DNA of 64,000 nt from CALCKU01 sp964607445 (lineage in GTDB: Bacteria > Pseudomonadota > Alphaproteobacteria > Caulobacterales > Maricaulaceae): assembly GCA_964607445.1 (NCBI GenBank), contig CAZSKN010000002.1:124001-188000 (forward strand), in the 5' to 3' direction. The translations under genes were made by a program, and so were the position numbers. The notes beneath the pieces are model-generated. The model made no database searches. It saw only the letters and a program-made list of their open reading frames with translations, and was not told where the DNA came from. Position 1 is the first letter of the stretch, and the number at the start of each line of letters is the position of its first letter. Positions 34,162 through 43,235 of this stretch are shown here, piece by piece.

Positions 34162-35208
34162 TCAGGCCCCGATCTCGGCTGGACGGGGTACAAGTACGGC
34201 TTGGACGACGATGTTTTGTCGGGAGCCAAGATTGATATTTACATCTTTCAAAGAGGGCATGGCTTCCAGTGCCGTCACTATTTCTGGTACAGACAGATCG
34301 GCCTCGCCTTCAAATACCGCTTCCATTTTTTGATCGCGGAGCCGGAAACTGATGAGCGACAGCCCGGTGTTGTCAAAGGGGGCGCATATGTCGGCAAATC
34401 CTTGCAGTAAAGCTGTGTTATAATCGATAACATCAGTTTTACGCGCGGCGGCCATATTCCCAAAGGCGCGGCGGCGTTGTGACAATATCTCTGCCGTATG
34501 ATCTGTGATAGATTCAATATCGGACTGTGCCGCGCTTAGGGTCAGGCTATGATGTATATATTGCGCGCCCAGATAGAGGCTCGCGCAGCCAACAGCCGTC
34601 GCCATAATGGCCCCGATATTAACTGGCGAAAAGGTTTTGGATAAACGCTCGGCACTGAATTCAAAAAGAGGTAAATCCTTACGAAAATCAACAGATTGGA
34701 CGGCGGGACGGGTATGGAAGAGGGGTGAAATTTTAGTTTCCGAGGCCTGTATAAACCGGTCCCATTGTGTCTGATCGGGTATATCACCCCACCACCGGCT
34801 GGCCTGCAGATCTCCGTCTTGCCATATCTGCCCCTCCAGACCACTCAGGGCTTTAATAAGATGGGCACCATCTTGTAGTTCTTGGCGCGCTAAACTTTCT
34901 GGAAGTGTCCGACCCGTATAGTTTTGGGGCCTTGCATAGCTCCAGACCCCCGCTTTATGGGCGCCCGCCTTATTGGCGCTCTTGTCGTCCTCAATCCGAA
35001 ATTCCGTTTCATGTGAGAGCGCTTCTTTGCGCACTTTCATCAGTACGGCTTGTCGCGCCGCTTTTCCACGGCCCTTAAGCTTGACCCGTCTAAACGCACA
35101 GTCTGAGCGCGGAATAAGGCACAGCTTGGGCGCGAAGGGGGCTGCACGCCTCAAATTTTCTTGTTGGCCGTCATTATTGAGGGAGAACAGATGGGGTTTT
35201 AATAACAT
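34162..35208 (-). CDS. gspL: Type II secretion protein GspL-like
   Basis: About 348 residues. A cytosolic actin-like half (about 1-190) is followed by one membrane helix (about 208-226, IGAIMATAVGCASLYLGAQY) and a periplasmic PilN/GspL-type ferredoxin-like domain (VPEIVTALEAMPSLKDVNIN). GspL couples the GspE ATPase to the pseudopilus platform. The cytosolic half is shorter than in E. coli GspL (about 230), so the start may be incomplete or the family divergent. It overlaps gspK by 35 bases. Confidence 0.78.
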   Translation of the reverse strand: MLLKPHLFSLNNDGQQENLRRAAPFAPKLCLIPRSDCAFRRVKLKGRGKAARQAVLMKVRKEALSHETEFRIEDDKSANKAGAHKAGVWSYARPQNYTGRTLPESLARQELQDGAHLIKALSGLEGQIWQDGDLQASRWWGDIPDQTQWDRFIQASETKISPLFHTRPAVQSVDFRKDLPLFEFSAERLSKTFSPVNIGAIMATAVGCASLYLGAQYIHHSLTLSAAQSDIESITDHTAEILSQRRRAFGNMAAARKTDVIDYNTALLQGFADICAPFDNTGLSLISFRLRDQKMEAVFEGEADLSVPEIVTALEAMPSLKDVNINLGSRQNIVVQAVLVPRPAEIGA

Positions 35209-36226
35209 GCTTTAACTCATTTAAGGCGGGGGTGAGACCGTCCGCTCTCTCCTCTAGCACAGTCGTTTCATAAACCCAAAGCCTTCTAAAGGGTTTATTA
35301 AGGTGTCCGGTCTGACGTATAAGCTCAATAACTCTGACCTCCGTGCCCCCGGATGGACGCGGGGCGGATAAAATCAGGCGGGCGCTATTTGTCGGTGTTG
35401 TCCCACCAGCCCCAATATCGTCGAGTGAAACCCTTTGCGGCGTTTGAATGGTTTCTATGTCGATGTCCAGAGCGTTCAAGACCCGGGGTGACGCCAGGCT
35501 GTGCCGGACGAGCGAGGTCCGTTGGTCGAGTGTGGTCATATTCATAAGGTCGATCATATCGATATTTTGAGCCAGGTGCGACCAGCCTAAAATTGCCGTC
35601 AGTTCTCTGAAACTTCGAAACGGGGCATTACTCGGTATGGGTTTTTTTCGAAGCCGGTAATCCGCACGCTCGGCGCCTCTAAATTGCCGACTGGCGTCTG
35701 AATCGCGATAATCAATCAACCGGGCTGATAATGTACGGGCCTGTGTCGTATTGGCACCAGAGGCGATCAAAATTTTTTCTATAACCTCTTGCGGCGCCGT
35801 ATTGAGTGATACCAAACTCGCCGTATCCCATACTTCTAACCGGATGGGGCGTGTCGTCGTATTGGCGCGACGTTGGCCGCCTTTTACAGACCATAAATCA
35901 GGGGCGGGAATATTATCTTGTTGGGCTTGGATTAAATTGCCTTGGGCGTTGATAAAGCCAAAATCGGTTTCGATAATAGCGTTTTGGTCAAGATTGAACC
36001 CGCCTTTAACATTAATCGCCGATAATAATGTAAATATGGCCTCGGACTCCGCGTTCATAAAGGCGAGATTTATATCGGCTTGTTCTTGAATCTGGGCGAT
36101 GACATCAGAACTGCGTTGGAGGCGTTCAGCCGCAATGGTCCCGATAATGGCAAGTATGGCGATGACGACCAAGACATAGGGCAGAACAAAGCCGCGCTCA
36201 GATATATTGGATTTATAAGTCATCAT
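35174..36226 (-). CDS. gspK: Type II secretion minor pseudopilin GspK
   Basis: A 350-residue large minor pseudopilin. Prepilin-like start with Gly12 then FVLPYVLVVIAILAIIGTIA; as in other GspK the +5 residue is not Glu. The periplasmic part contains the GspK hallmark WDTASLVSLNTAPQEVIEKI with a helix-hairpin-helix/SAM-like domain, and AFRSFRELTAILG-type motif (here APFRSFRELTAILG). GspK caps the pseudopilus tip with I and J. Its start overlaps gspJ by 14 bases and its end overlaps gspL. Confidence 0.9.
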   Translation of the reverse strand: MMTYKSNISERGFVLPYVLVVIAILAIIGTIAAERLQRSSDVIAQIQEQADINLAFMNAESEAIFTLLSAINVKGGFNLDQNAIIETDFGFINAQGNLIQAQQDNIPAPDLWSVKGGQRRANTTTRPIRLEVWDTASLVSLNTAPQEVIEKILIASGANTTQARTLSARLIDYRDSDASRQFRGAERADYRLRKKPIPSNAPFRSFRELTAILGWSHLAQNIDMIDLMNMTTLDQRTSLVRHSLASPRVLNALDIDIETIQTPQRVSLDDIGAGGTTPTNSARLILSAPRPSGGTEVRVIELIRQTGHLNKPFRRLWVYETTVLEERADGLTPALNELKHVIKTPSVLPQ

Positions 36227-36866
36227 TAATACTTATAAGATCATTTTTTACAGGCCGATCAAAATATTTTGAAATGGCCACGCTCCAGATCACAGGCCCG
36301 TTCGGGACTAATAAATAAATCGCATTGGGTAATATCGGGCGGATTTCAAAGCCGGGTTGATTAAAAAAACCCGCAGATATCGGTGCAGCAGGCGGCCATA
36401 TATCCCGAAAAACACTGTCCACGCCGACATATCCAAACCGCGCCGATTTAGGTATATCGGAGAGCAGTGTCAGCGTGACGTCCTTGCTAATATAGACCAG
36501 CGCATTGGTCTCGCTATTGTCGTCGACCAATCGTAAAGTAAAGGGTGTCAAGCCAGAGGAGTCCACACCCAGATTAATAGTGCTCACGCCAGACATTTCT
36601 ACATCTGTTCCGGTAAAGGCCATGTCGGCTTGGTCGTTCCAGTGTGGTACAATTTCTGACATTAACGTAATGAGGGCCAGACGATCCAGACTCTTATCGA
36701 CTGTGCGCTCGCTCGCGCTAACGGCTTTGTCAGAGACCTGTAATAATGTACCAATAGATTGAAACATCGCCAGAGAGGCGATGGACAGAATCGCGAGGGC
36801 GATAAGGGTTTCAAGCAAGGTAAAACCGGTCGTCATGTTTTTATGTGAGATTGGATATCTGGTCAC
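36213..36866 (-). CDS. gspJ: Type II secretion minor pseudopilin GspJ-like
   Basis: Prepilin motif TTG-FTLLETLIALAILSIASL with Glu at +5, followed by a GspJ-like beta domain (about 180 residues). Three starts are possible: ATG 36986 (54-residue basic leader), GTG 36866 (14-residue leader, AGG six bases upstream) and ATG 36836 (4-residue leader). The GTG gives a normal leader and a plausible site, so it is used here. It is the first gene of the J-K-L-M-C-D-I unit and diverges from rfbA. Confidence 0.78.
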   Translation of the reverse strand: MTRYPISHKNMTTGFTLLETLIALAILSIASLAMFQSIGTLLQVSDKAVSASERTVDKSLDRLALITLMSEIVPHWNDQADMAFTGTDVEMSGVSTINLGVDSSGLTPFTLRLVDDNSETNALVYISKDVTLTLLSDIPKSARFGYVGVDSVFRDIWPPAAPISAGFFNQPGFEIRPILPNAIYLLVPNGPVIWSVAISKYFDRPVKNDLISINDDL

Positions 36867-37168
36867 ATTTTGCCTGAGGTAGCGCTTTAGATTTTGCCGG
36901 AGATATAATCTCGTCGCCCGCCGGACTTTGACGGGGTGGCCGGCGGTGTCAGACCGTGGGTTTTGATATGGATATATGGCGGGCATTCTCTGCTTTCATA
37001 TACGGTTAACCGCGCAGACAAAACAAAATTATGACGCTCACGGGGTAAATATCATATCTTAGAGACCATCAAAGTCATGGGTATGAGTGTTACATTTATA
37101 CAATAGCTCGGGCACAGTCGACATGACGCACATCATTTTATTAGCGCTCGACCCCTGTAGATTAATTG

Positions 37169-37185
37169 CCTATAGACGCTATAGG
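37169..37185. promoter_or_regulatory. Inverted repeat upstream of rfbA
   Basis: CCTATAG (37169-37175), spacer ACG, CTATAGG (37179-37185) is a perfect 7-bp inverted repeat ending 34 bp before the rfbA ATG, in the divergent rfbA/gspJ region. It could be an operator or a short leader hairpin. Confidence 0.4.
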
Positions 37186-37219
37186 GTGACAGGCCGTGGA
37201 AAATCGAGAAGGACTGGGC

Positions 37220-38104
37220 ATGAAACGCAAAGGTATTATTCTCGCAGGCGGGGCCGGTACGCGGCTTCATCCCAGTACGATCTCTGTGTCTAAACAACTC
37301 ATGCCGGTATATGATAAACCGATGATTTATTATCCTTTGTCTGTATTGATGCAGGCCGGTATCCGCGATATTTTGATTATCACAACTCCGCATGATAAAC
37401 CGGCTTTTCAATTTCTTCTACAAGATGGGAAACGATGGGGCCTGGAAATCCAATATGAGGTACAGCCCCAGCCGAATGGCTTGGCGCAGGCCTTGATTAT
37501 TGCGGAAGATTTTCTGGATGGCCATCCCAGCGCGCTCATTTTGGGTGATAATTTGTTTTTCGGTCTTGGCTTTACCCGTGCCGTGCAAACGGCCATGAAA
37601 AATGTCAACGGGGCGACAGTTTTCGGCTATCAGGTTAAAAATCCCAGCGCCTATGGCGTTGTCGGATTTGATGCCGATATGAAAGCAATCTCTCTTGTTG
37701 AAAAGCCTGTGGTTCCGGCTTCGAATTATGCTGTAACAGGACTATATTTCTATGACGATCGGGCGTCCGCCTTTGCCAAAGATGTGCGCCCCTCTGATCG
37801 CGGAGAACTGGAGATTACAGCCTTGAACCAGATTTATCTGGACCGCGGAGAACTGACGGTAGAAATTTTAGAATCCGGTACAAATTGGCTCGATACGGGC
37901 ACACATAAATCCCTTCTACAAGCGGCACAATTTGTCAGTGTTATTGAAGAACGCCAAGGCTTACGGATTTGCTGTCCGGAAGTGATCGCCTTTCAACAAA
38001 ACTGGATTGATAGCGCGCAATTGGCGGCGCTCGCCGAACCTTTGCGCAAAAGTGGTTATGGGGAATATTTACTAAAAGTCGTGCAGGATAATGCTGTGGA
38101 TTGA
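37220..38104 (+). CDS. rfbA: Glucose-1-phosphate thymidylyltransferase
   Basis: A 294-residue nucleotidyltransferase that makes dTDP-glucose, the first step of dTDP-L-rhamnose synthesis for surface polysaccharide. Signatures: GIILAGGAGTRLHPST (5-20), SKQLMPVYDKPMIYYPLS, LGDNLFFG, EKPVVPASNYAVTGLYFY and GTNWLDTGTH. AGGA ends 6 bases before ATG 37220; a GTG at 37196 lacks such support. None of rfbB, rfbC or rfbD is nearby. It is placed on the opposite strand between gspJ and gspF, splitting the secretion genes. Confidence 0.95.
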   Translation: MKRKGIILAGGAGTRLHPSTISVSKQLMPVYDKPMIYYPLSVLMQAGIRDILIITTPHDKPAFQFLLQDGKRWGLEIQYEVQPQPNGLAQALIIAEDFLDGHPSALILGDNLFFGLGFTRAVQTAMKNVNGATVFGYQVKNPSAYGVVGFDADMKAISLVEKPVVPASNYAVTGLYFYDDRASAFAKDVRPSDRGELEITALNQIYLDRGELTVEILESGTNWLDTGTHKSLLQAAQFVSVIEERQGLRICCPEVIAFQQNWIDSAQLAALAEPLRKSGYGEYLLKVVQDNAVD

Positions 38105-38105
38105 G

Positions 38106-38130
38106 CCGCGGGATGCGGGTTTTAAAATTT
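38106..38130 (+). terminator. Weak terminator after rfbA
   Basis: CCGC, loop GGGAT, GCGG (38106-38118) followed by GTTTTAAAATTTT. The stem is only 4 bp, so this is tentative. Confidence 0.35.
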
Positions 38131-38164
38131 TAAGCGCCTACAGATAACCCCCGGCTCTTACCAC

Positions 38165-39370
38165 CTATATATTAAAGTCATAAAGGCTGGTCATCGCCAA
38201 AACGATTGAGATAACAATCACGCCGATGATTGCCGATATCAGTAAAATAGCAATGGGTTCAGCCAGTGCCGCAAGACGCTTTGAGAGTTCCTGAGTTTCT
38301 TTTTCTTGTGTCTTGCCGACAAATAATAACATATTAGCTAACCCGCCGGAACTCCGTCCTGTTCTTATCATATCAATTGTCAGCGGGTCGAAGTCAGGAA
38401 TGTTCTCATCCAGAACTTCGTCAATATTACGGCCCGCGCGAATATCTGTCCGTGCCGCCAAAAACCCTTGGCGTAGGCGTTCTGAACGAATTCCAAATTC
38501 GCCCAAGCGTAACGCCGAAAGCAGGTCGGCCCCATTATCGAGAGCGATCCCTACTGTGCGGGCCCAGCCGCCTAAATCGGATTGGACTAAAACCGGGCCG
38601 ATAAAGGGAAAACTTTCCATAGCGGTTCGCGTACGTGCGCGTAATCCGTCATGGTTGAAAACATATAGACCGCTTGCGATCAACAGACCAAGGCTGATCA
38701 AAACGCCCGCCAGATTTTCTTTTAAACTACCGCCAATCCCGATCACAAATCGGGATATCGCTGGCATATTGTCCCGATTGTCGCCGATTAAGGCTTCAAA
38801 TCGGGGTACAACAAAGAGAAATAATAAAAAGACAATCACACTGCCGATAATTGTTAGAAAAATCGGATAGGATAGGGCGGTGCGGACTTCATTGCGCATA
38901 GTATCTTCAAATTCCATCCGGTCGGCGGCGTCACTCAGGGCTTTGGCGGATTGACCGGTAGCTTCGCCAAGCTCGGCCAGACGGGGGACATAGCGCGGCA
39001 AACGTGGCATATGTTTTTCCATAGCCTGAGATAGACGTTCGCCCGAACGTAAATCTTTGCGGATGCCTTCAGAGGCATTGGCTAAAAAGGGATGGGCATT
39101 TGATTTGGCCAGGCTGGCTAAGGCATCCAATAAGGTCACGCCAGCGCTAAGTAAGGTCGCCAATTGGCGTATGTAGCGCGCATGGTCTTTGGGTTTGGTT
39201 TTACGGTTGAACGTAAAGACTTCCGATTTCGGGGCGACTTCCGAAATCTGGAAAATATCCAGTCGTCGGGCCTGTATGATATTATACGCCGCCGCTTCGT
39301 CACGGGCTTCGATCTTGCCTTTTACGGTTGTGCCGTTTCTGTCCAATGCCTTGAATTTAAAATTTGCCAT
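38165..39370 (-). CDS. gspF: Type II secretion inner-membrane platform protein GspF
   Basis: A 401-residue polytopic protein with the duplicated GspF domain: N-terminal cytosolic MANFKFKALDRNGTTVKGKIEA, first domain FTRQLATLLSAG-type (here YIRQLATLLSAGVTLLDALA), helix about 170-195, second domain VGIALDNGADLLSALRL and two C-terminal helices (about 370-395). It links the platform to GspE. It is separated from gspJ by rfbA on the other strand, so it is probably transcribed on its own. Confidence 0.94.
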   Translation of the reverse strand: MANFKFKALDRNGTTVKGKIEARDEAAAYNIIQARRLDIFQISEVAPKSEVFTFNRKTKPKDHARYIRQLATLLSAGVTLLDALASLAKSNAHPFLANASEGIRKDLRSGERLSQAMEKHMPRLPRYVPRLAELGEATGQSAKALSDAADRMEFEDTMRNEVRTALSYPIFLTIIGSVIVFLLFLFVVPRFEALIGDNRDNMPAISRFVIGIGGSLKENLAGVLISLGLLIASGLYVFNHDGLRARTRTAMESFPFIGPVLVQSDLGGWARTVGIALDNGADLLSALRLGEFGIRSERLRQGFLAARTDIRAGRNIDEVLDENIPDFDPLTIDMIRTGRSSGGLANMLLFVGKTQEKETQELSKRLAALAEPIAILLISAIIGVIVISIVLAMTSLYDFNI

Positions 39371-39484
39371 AATCTCTATTACAAGTTTGCGACGCCTCTG
39401 CCTATAGGCAAGTCGGCTTATGGGGTTGCGTGCGCGTCTGGGAGGTGGGTTGGATATCAGGCGGGTTGGAGACGGGCATGATGG

Positions 39485-40651
39485 TTATGAACCCGGGTGT
39501 AAACGGGCTTTATCTTGACGCCGTATATCGCTGGCGCGGCGTTTTTCAGATTCAGATTTCAATTGCCCACAGGCCGCCAATATATCCCGCCCGCGCGGCG
39601 TTCGAATGGGCGCGGCATATCCGGCGCTATTGACCATGTCGGCAAAGGTTTCAATCGTATCCCACTCAGAGCATTCATAGGCGCTGCCCGGCCAGGGGTT
39701 GAACGGTATGAGATTGACCTTGGCAGGTATGCCGCGCAGAAGCTTGATTAATTGCTTGGCATGTTTGGGACTATCATTGACATCTTTCAGCATGACATAT
39801 TCGAATGTAATCCGTTTGGAGTTCGAGAGGCTGGGATAATCCCGGCAGGCCTGCATTAAATCCTTTAACGGGTACTTCCGGTTAATCGGCATGATCTCTT
39901 CGCGTAATTTATCATTAGCCGCGTGAAGTGATATGGCCAGCATAGCATTTGTCCGTGCGCCCATAGGGACGATTTCCGGGACGACGCCAGAGGTCGATAT
40001 TGTAATCCGCCGTCGCCCTATGCCCAGACCCTCGGGGTCACAAATCGTGTCCAGACTGTCGGCGACATTCTCAGTGTTATATAAGGGCTCCCCCATGCCC
40101 ATGAAGACAATATTCGTCAGCTTGCGATTGTCTTGCGTGGTCGGCCATTCGCCAAGGTCATCGCGAGCGACAATAACTTGTAAGGTGATTTCCTGAGCTG
40201 TGAGATTTCGCACAAGGCGTTGCGTACCTGTATGACAAAAGGTGCAGGTCAACGTACAGCCGACTTGCGAGGAGACACACAAGGCTCCGGTCTTGGAAAC
40301 ATCGGGGATAAACACGCTCTCGACCTCAATTCCCGGTGCCATACGGATGAGATATTTACGGGTGCCGTCAACACTGATTTGACGCTCTATAATTTCAGGG
40401 CGTTCCAGTGAAAAGGTCTGGGACAGTTGGTCACGTAACCCTTTACCAATATTGGTCATTTGATCCCAGTCCGTGACCCCGTAATTATATATCCAGTGAA
40501 AAATCTGTTTGGTCCGCATGCGCAATTTCTTGGGCTCGATCCCAAATGTTGCAAGATGGGCGGATATGTCTTTGCGCCCAAGGCCGACAAGTTTGATTTT
40601 TGTATCAGACGGAGATGTCCGGGCTGTGGAGGATATGAGGGTGGTGGCCAT
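39485..40651 (-). CDS. rlmN: Dual-specificity 23S rRNA/tRNA adenine-C2 methyltransferase RlmN
   Basis: A 388-residue radical SAM enzyme that methylates A2503 of 23S rRNA and A37 of some tRNAs. The iron-sulfur cluster Cys are Cys132, Cys136 and Cys139 (GCTLTCTFCHTG); the C-terminal catalytic Cys361 lies in RGRDILAACGQL, matching the mechanism that passes through a protein-bound methyl. GMGEPLYN and the GVVPEI stretch are further family signatures. The first ~20 residues are unusual and the start has no clear ribosome-binding site. Confidence 0.96.
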   Translation of the reverse strand: MATTLISSTARTSPSDTKIKLVGLGRKDISAHLATFGIEPKKLRMRTKQIFHWIYNYGVTDWDQMTNIGKGLRDQLSQTFSLERPEIIERQISVDGTRKYLIRMAPGIEVESVFIPDVSKTGALCVSSQVGCTLTCTFCHTGTQRLVRNLTAQEITLQVIVARDDLGEWPTTQDNRKLTNIVFMGMGEPLYNTENVADSLDTICDPEGLGIGRRRITISTSGVVPEIVPMGARTNAMLAISLHAANDKLREEIMPINRKYPLKDLMQACRDYPSLSNSKRITFEYVMLKDVNDSPKHAKQLIKLLRGIPAKVNLIPFNPWPGSAYECSEWDTIETFADMVNSAGYAAPIRTPRGRDILAACGQLKSESEKRRASDIRRQDKARLHPGS

Positions 40652-40733
40652 AGGCCGCCTTTAGCACGCGTCCTGTCAGATGGAAATGGGAATTACCGCA
40701 TGTAGGCGGGCGAATATAACGTCGTGATCTCGT

Positions 40734-41237
40734 TTAACCGCAGGCGGATTTTGCCTTTTTTAAAGCCGCCGTAATGCCTTTGAGCGAAAATTCATAGGAC
40801 ACAGCAGTGCCGCGTTGGGAAACAGCTTGCACGCGCATAGCCGATCCGGCCCGCATGGCCTTTACCATACGACGTTCATCATCCCCGCTTTCAATAAAGG
40901 CTTCATTTTGGCTGACATACATATCATAACGGCCACTGCCGATCCGCACTTTAGGGGGGCTACCGGCCTTAAGCGGGTATCCCGTCAAGAGGCTAGGCTG
41001 TTCATTGGCTACGCCTGATTTCCAATTTGCGACCATGAAATAGATATCGCCATGCCTGACGCTGGACGGTGTTTTTGTTGTTGGTTTTGTCAGAACATAG
41101 CAGATTTTATCACCGCTTTCGATGCGCGAATACGCCGTCCATTGCGAATAGCTACCTTCAAGTTTGGGGTTTGCAGCAGATGCGCCTAGGGGAAAGCTAA
41201 GGGCAATAATTGCCATAAGGCTAAATAAGGGTTTCAT
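40734..41237 (-). CDS. IalB (invasion-associated locus B) family periplasmic protein
   Basis: A 167-residue exported protein with signal peptide MKPLFSLMAIIALSFPLGASAA and the IalB domain (about 30-150): CYVLTKPTT, YFMVANW, VRIGSGRYDMYVSQNEAFI and MRAGSAMRVQAVSQRGT. Two Cys (near residues 46 and 166) may pair. The family was named in Bartonella but is widespread in free-living alphaproteobacteria, where it is an envelope protein of unknown role. GAGG lies 6 bases before ATG 41237; a Met at 41255 is less likely. It is 82 bp upstream of rlmN. Confidence 0.85.
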   Translation of the reverse strand: MKPLFSLMAIIALSFPLGASAANPKLEGSYSQWTAYSRIESGDKICYVLTKPTTKTPSSVRHGDIYFMVANWKSGVANEQPSLLTGYPLKAGSPPKVRIGSGRYDMYVSQNEAFIESGDDERRMVKAMRAGSAMRVQAVSQRGTAVSYEFSLKGITAALKKAKSACG

Positions 41238-41381
41238 GGTGAACCTCGGGACCATTAGAATAGGGACGACTATATTATAGCCTTAAACAGGTTTAACGAA
41301 GACTTAATATCAGTGAAAATTCACCTCATATTCGACAGCAAGTTAAAGCGGTGATTTGGCGAAAGCCGTATGAGCGATATG

Positions 41382-41882
41382 TTAGTGACGGGGCCAGTCT
41401 TTTAATTCAGGGCCACCCGGTGAGACGGGACGCGCAGGGAAGCCGCCGTGACTGAGGGTTCTGTCATAAAGGGTCAGAGCGCAGGCGAGGCTGACATTAA
41501 TACAAAATTTGGTTGGAATTTTGACGATATGATCGCACCGCTTTTGCAGGCTTGGCGAAAGAGAGCCTTTTTCCGGGCCTAATATATAGGCACAATTTGT
41601 CGGATGGCGGAAGCTCGGCAGATCAATGCTGTGCGGAGTAAGTTCAATCCCGACAAGCTGGCAGTTTTTTGGTAAGACCAGATCGGCTTCCGTGTTCCAT
41701 TCATAAAATGGCAAATGGGCATCGGACCGGGAGGTGTCAGTGCGATTGATTTCGCGCGCCGTATGATGGGCCTCAAGCGTAAAGGCAAAACTCGCCCCAA
41801 AGGCATGGGCGGTTCGTAGCACGGCCCCCAAATTATAGGGTTTAGATATCCCTTGAACCCCAACGCCGAAATATCCCCGCAT
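41382..41882 (-). CDS. TrmH/SpoU family RNA 2'-O-methyltransferase
   Basis: A 166-residue SPOUT methyltransferase. The family motifs are NLGAVLRTAHAFG (near residue 17; motif 1), CAYILGPEKGSLSP (motif 2) and KIPTKFCINVSLACALTLYD (motif 3), which build the knotted SAM site. Length fits the short TrmH/TrmL-like class without an N-terminal extension; the RNA target is not clear. The gene abuts the stop codon of the MFS gene with no space, so it is the last gene of the tetR-plsC-MFS operon. Confidence 0.88.
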   Translation of the reverse strand: MRGYFGVGVQGISKPYNLGAVLRTAHAFGASFAFTLEAHHTAREINRTDTSRSDAHLPFYEWNTEADLVLPKNCQLVGIELTPHSIDLPSFRHPTNCAYILGPEKGSLSPSLQKRCDHIVKIPTKFCINVSLACALTLYDRTLSHGGFPARPVSPGGPELKDWPRH

Positions 41883-43235
41883 CTATGTCTCCGTGAAGGC
41901 CGTCCGGTTGACGGGGTTGAGTGTGCGGTAAACCGCATAGACAGCGACGATTGCACTGATCGAAGCGAGCATTAAGAACGGCGTTTTGGGAGATATATTT
42001 GCGGCTGCAAGTCCGATTAAAATAAAGGTTACAATATTGACAAACAGATTAAGCAATACCGCGCCTGCACTCATGAGCCGGGCTCTGATTATGGGGTCGG
42101 CCCGTCTTTGCTGCATGGCTTGCAAGGGAACAACGAACATGCCGTTAAAAATTGAGGCCCCGATAATAGCTGTCATAAACAGAGGGGTTTGCGAATGGGC
42201 TAAAAATGCAGATAATGTCCCTTGCGCGTCACCGGACAAAATATCTGCGCCTGGCGCGGCTGTAAACGTCGGGCTGGGTAGAAGATATATCGCTAAAGTA
42301 AACAGGGTCACGCCAGTAATGCCCAGAGCTGACAAGCCCACAGCTTCCGGCCCCCATACGGGCTTGCTGCCGATCATCATGGTAATAAGCGACCCGATCA
42401 AAATCGAAAATGTCGAGGCCATAAGAATGAATATCAGCACATTGGCATCAAACCCCATTTGGCTTGCAATGTAATCAGGAAAGGTGGTGACGAAAATGGC
42501 ACCGGCGCCGTAAAACCAGGCAATACCCAGCATAGGTCTTAAAACATCTGGCGCATCAAAGGCTTTCGACAAAGCGGCCCATGTCGCCGTTATGGGTTCG
42601 AAATTAAGTTTTAAATCCGGTTTGGGCGGGGGGGCTTTAGGACAAAACTCTGATGCCAGCCACCCGAGAATGGCGAGGCCCAGTAGAATTAAGCCGACGA
42701 TTCGCGGCCCGCCCTCGCGTAAGACCAATAATGTGCCTAGAACTTGCCCGACCAGGACAAAGACAAATACAAAACCGTTCAATAGAGCATTGCCGGTAAT
42801 CAATTCCCGGTCTGATAACCATTGTGGCAGAACAGCATTTTTTGTGGGTGAGAAAAAGGCCGATTGTGCCCCCATAAGCCCTAAAGCAAAGGCCAGAATA
42901 TGGATGTTGACGAGGTAAAACCCAAGTCCGGCAATAAGCATGACAATGATTTCAACCCGCTTGACCCACCGTAAAATTATGCCCCGGTCAATCTTGTCCG
43001 CTATTTGGCCTGCTATGGCGCAAACCAAGAGGAACGGCCCCGTATATATAAAGGCCGCGACGGGTACGCGTATGGCCGATGGCAGGTCTGAAAGAAAAGC
43101 GATGCCTCCAAAGGTGATGAGGGCGATGAGCGCATTTTTTAGCGCATTGTCATTAAAGGTTCCCGTTTGTAACAAAATAAATAAGGGCGAAAACCGGCGT
43201 TGGCTAAACAAGTTTTTTGCAATTTTTAAACTCAT
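41883..43235 (-). CDS. MFS transporter, LplT-like (lysophospholipid transporter type)
   Basis: A 450-residue major facilitator protein with 12 predicted helices. The start (FSPLFILLQTGTFNDNALKNALIALITF, here in part FNDNALKNALIAL) matches the lysophospholipid transporter group that is often fused or linked to acyltransferases. It overlaps plsC by 4 bases (ATGA), which supports a role in moving lysophospholipids to the acyltransferase. A general efflux role cannot be ruled out. Followed with no gap by the TrmH-like gene. Confidence 0.8.
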   Translation of the reverse strand: MSLKIAKNLFSQRRFSPLFILLQTGTFNDNALKNALIALITFGGIAFLSDLPSAIRVPVAAFIYTGPFLLVCAIAGQIADKIDRGIILRWVKRVEIIVMLIAGLGFYLVNIHILAFALGLMGAQSAFFSPTKNAVLPQWLSDRELITGNALLNGFVFVFVLVGQVLGTLLVLREGGPRIVGLILLGLAILGWLASEFCPKAPPPKPDLKLNFEPITATWAALSKAFDAPDVLRPMLGIAWFYGAGAIFVTTFPDYIASQMGFDANVLIFILMASTFSILIGSLITMMIGSKPVWGPEAVGLSALGITGVTLFTLAIYLLPSPTFTAAPGADILSGDAQGTLSAFLAHSQTPLFMTAIIGASIFNGMFVVPLQAMQQRRADPIIRARLMSAGAVLLNLFVNIVTFILIGLAAANISPKTPFLMLASISAIVAVYAVYRTLNPVNRTAFTET

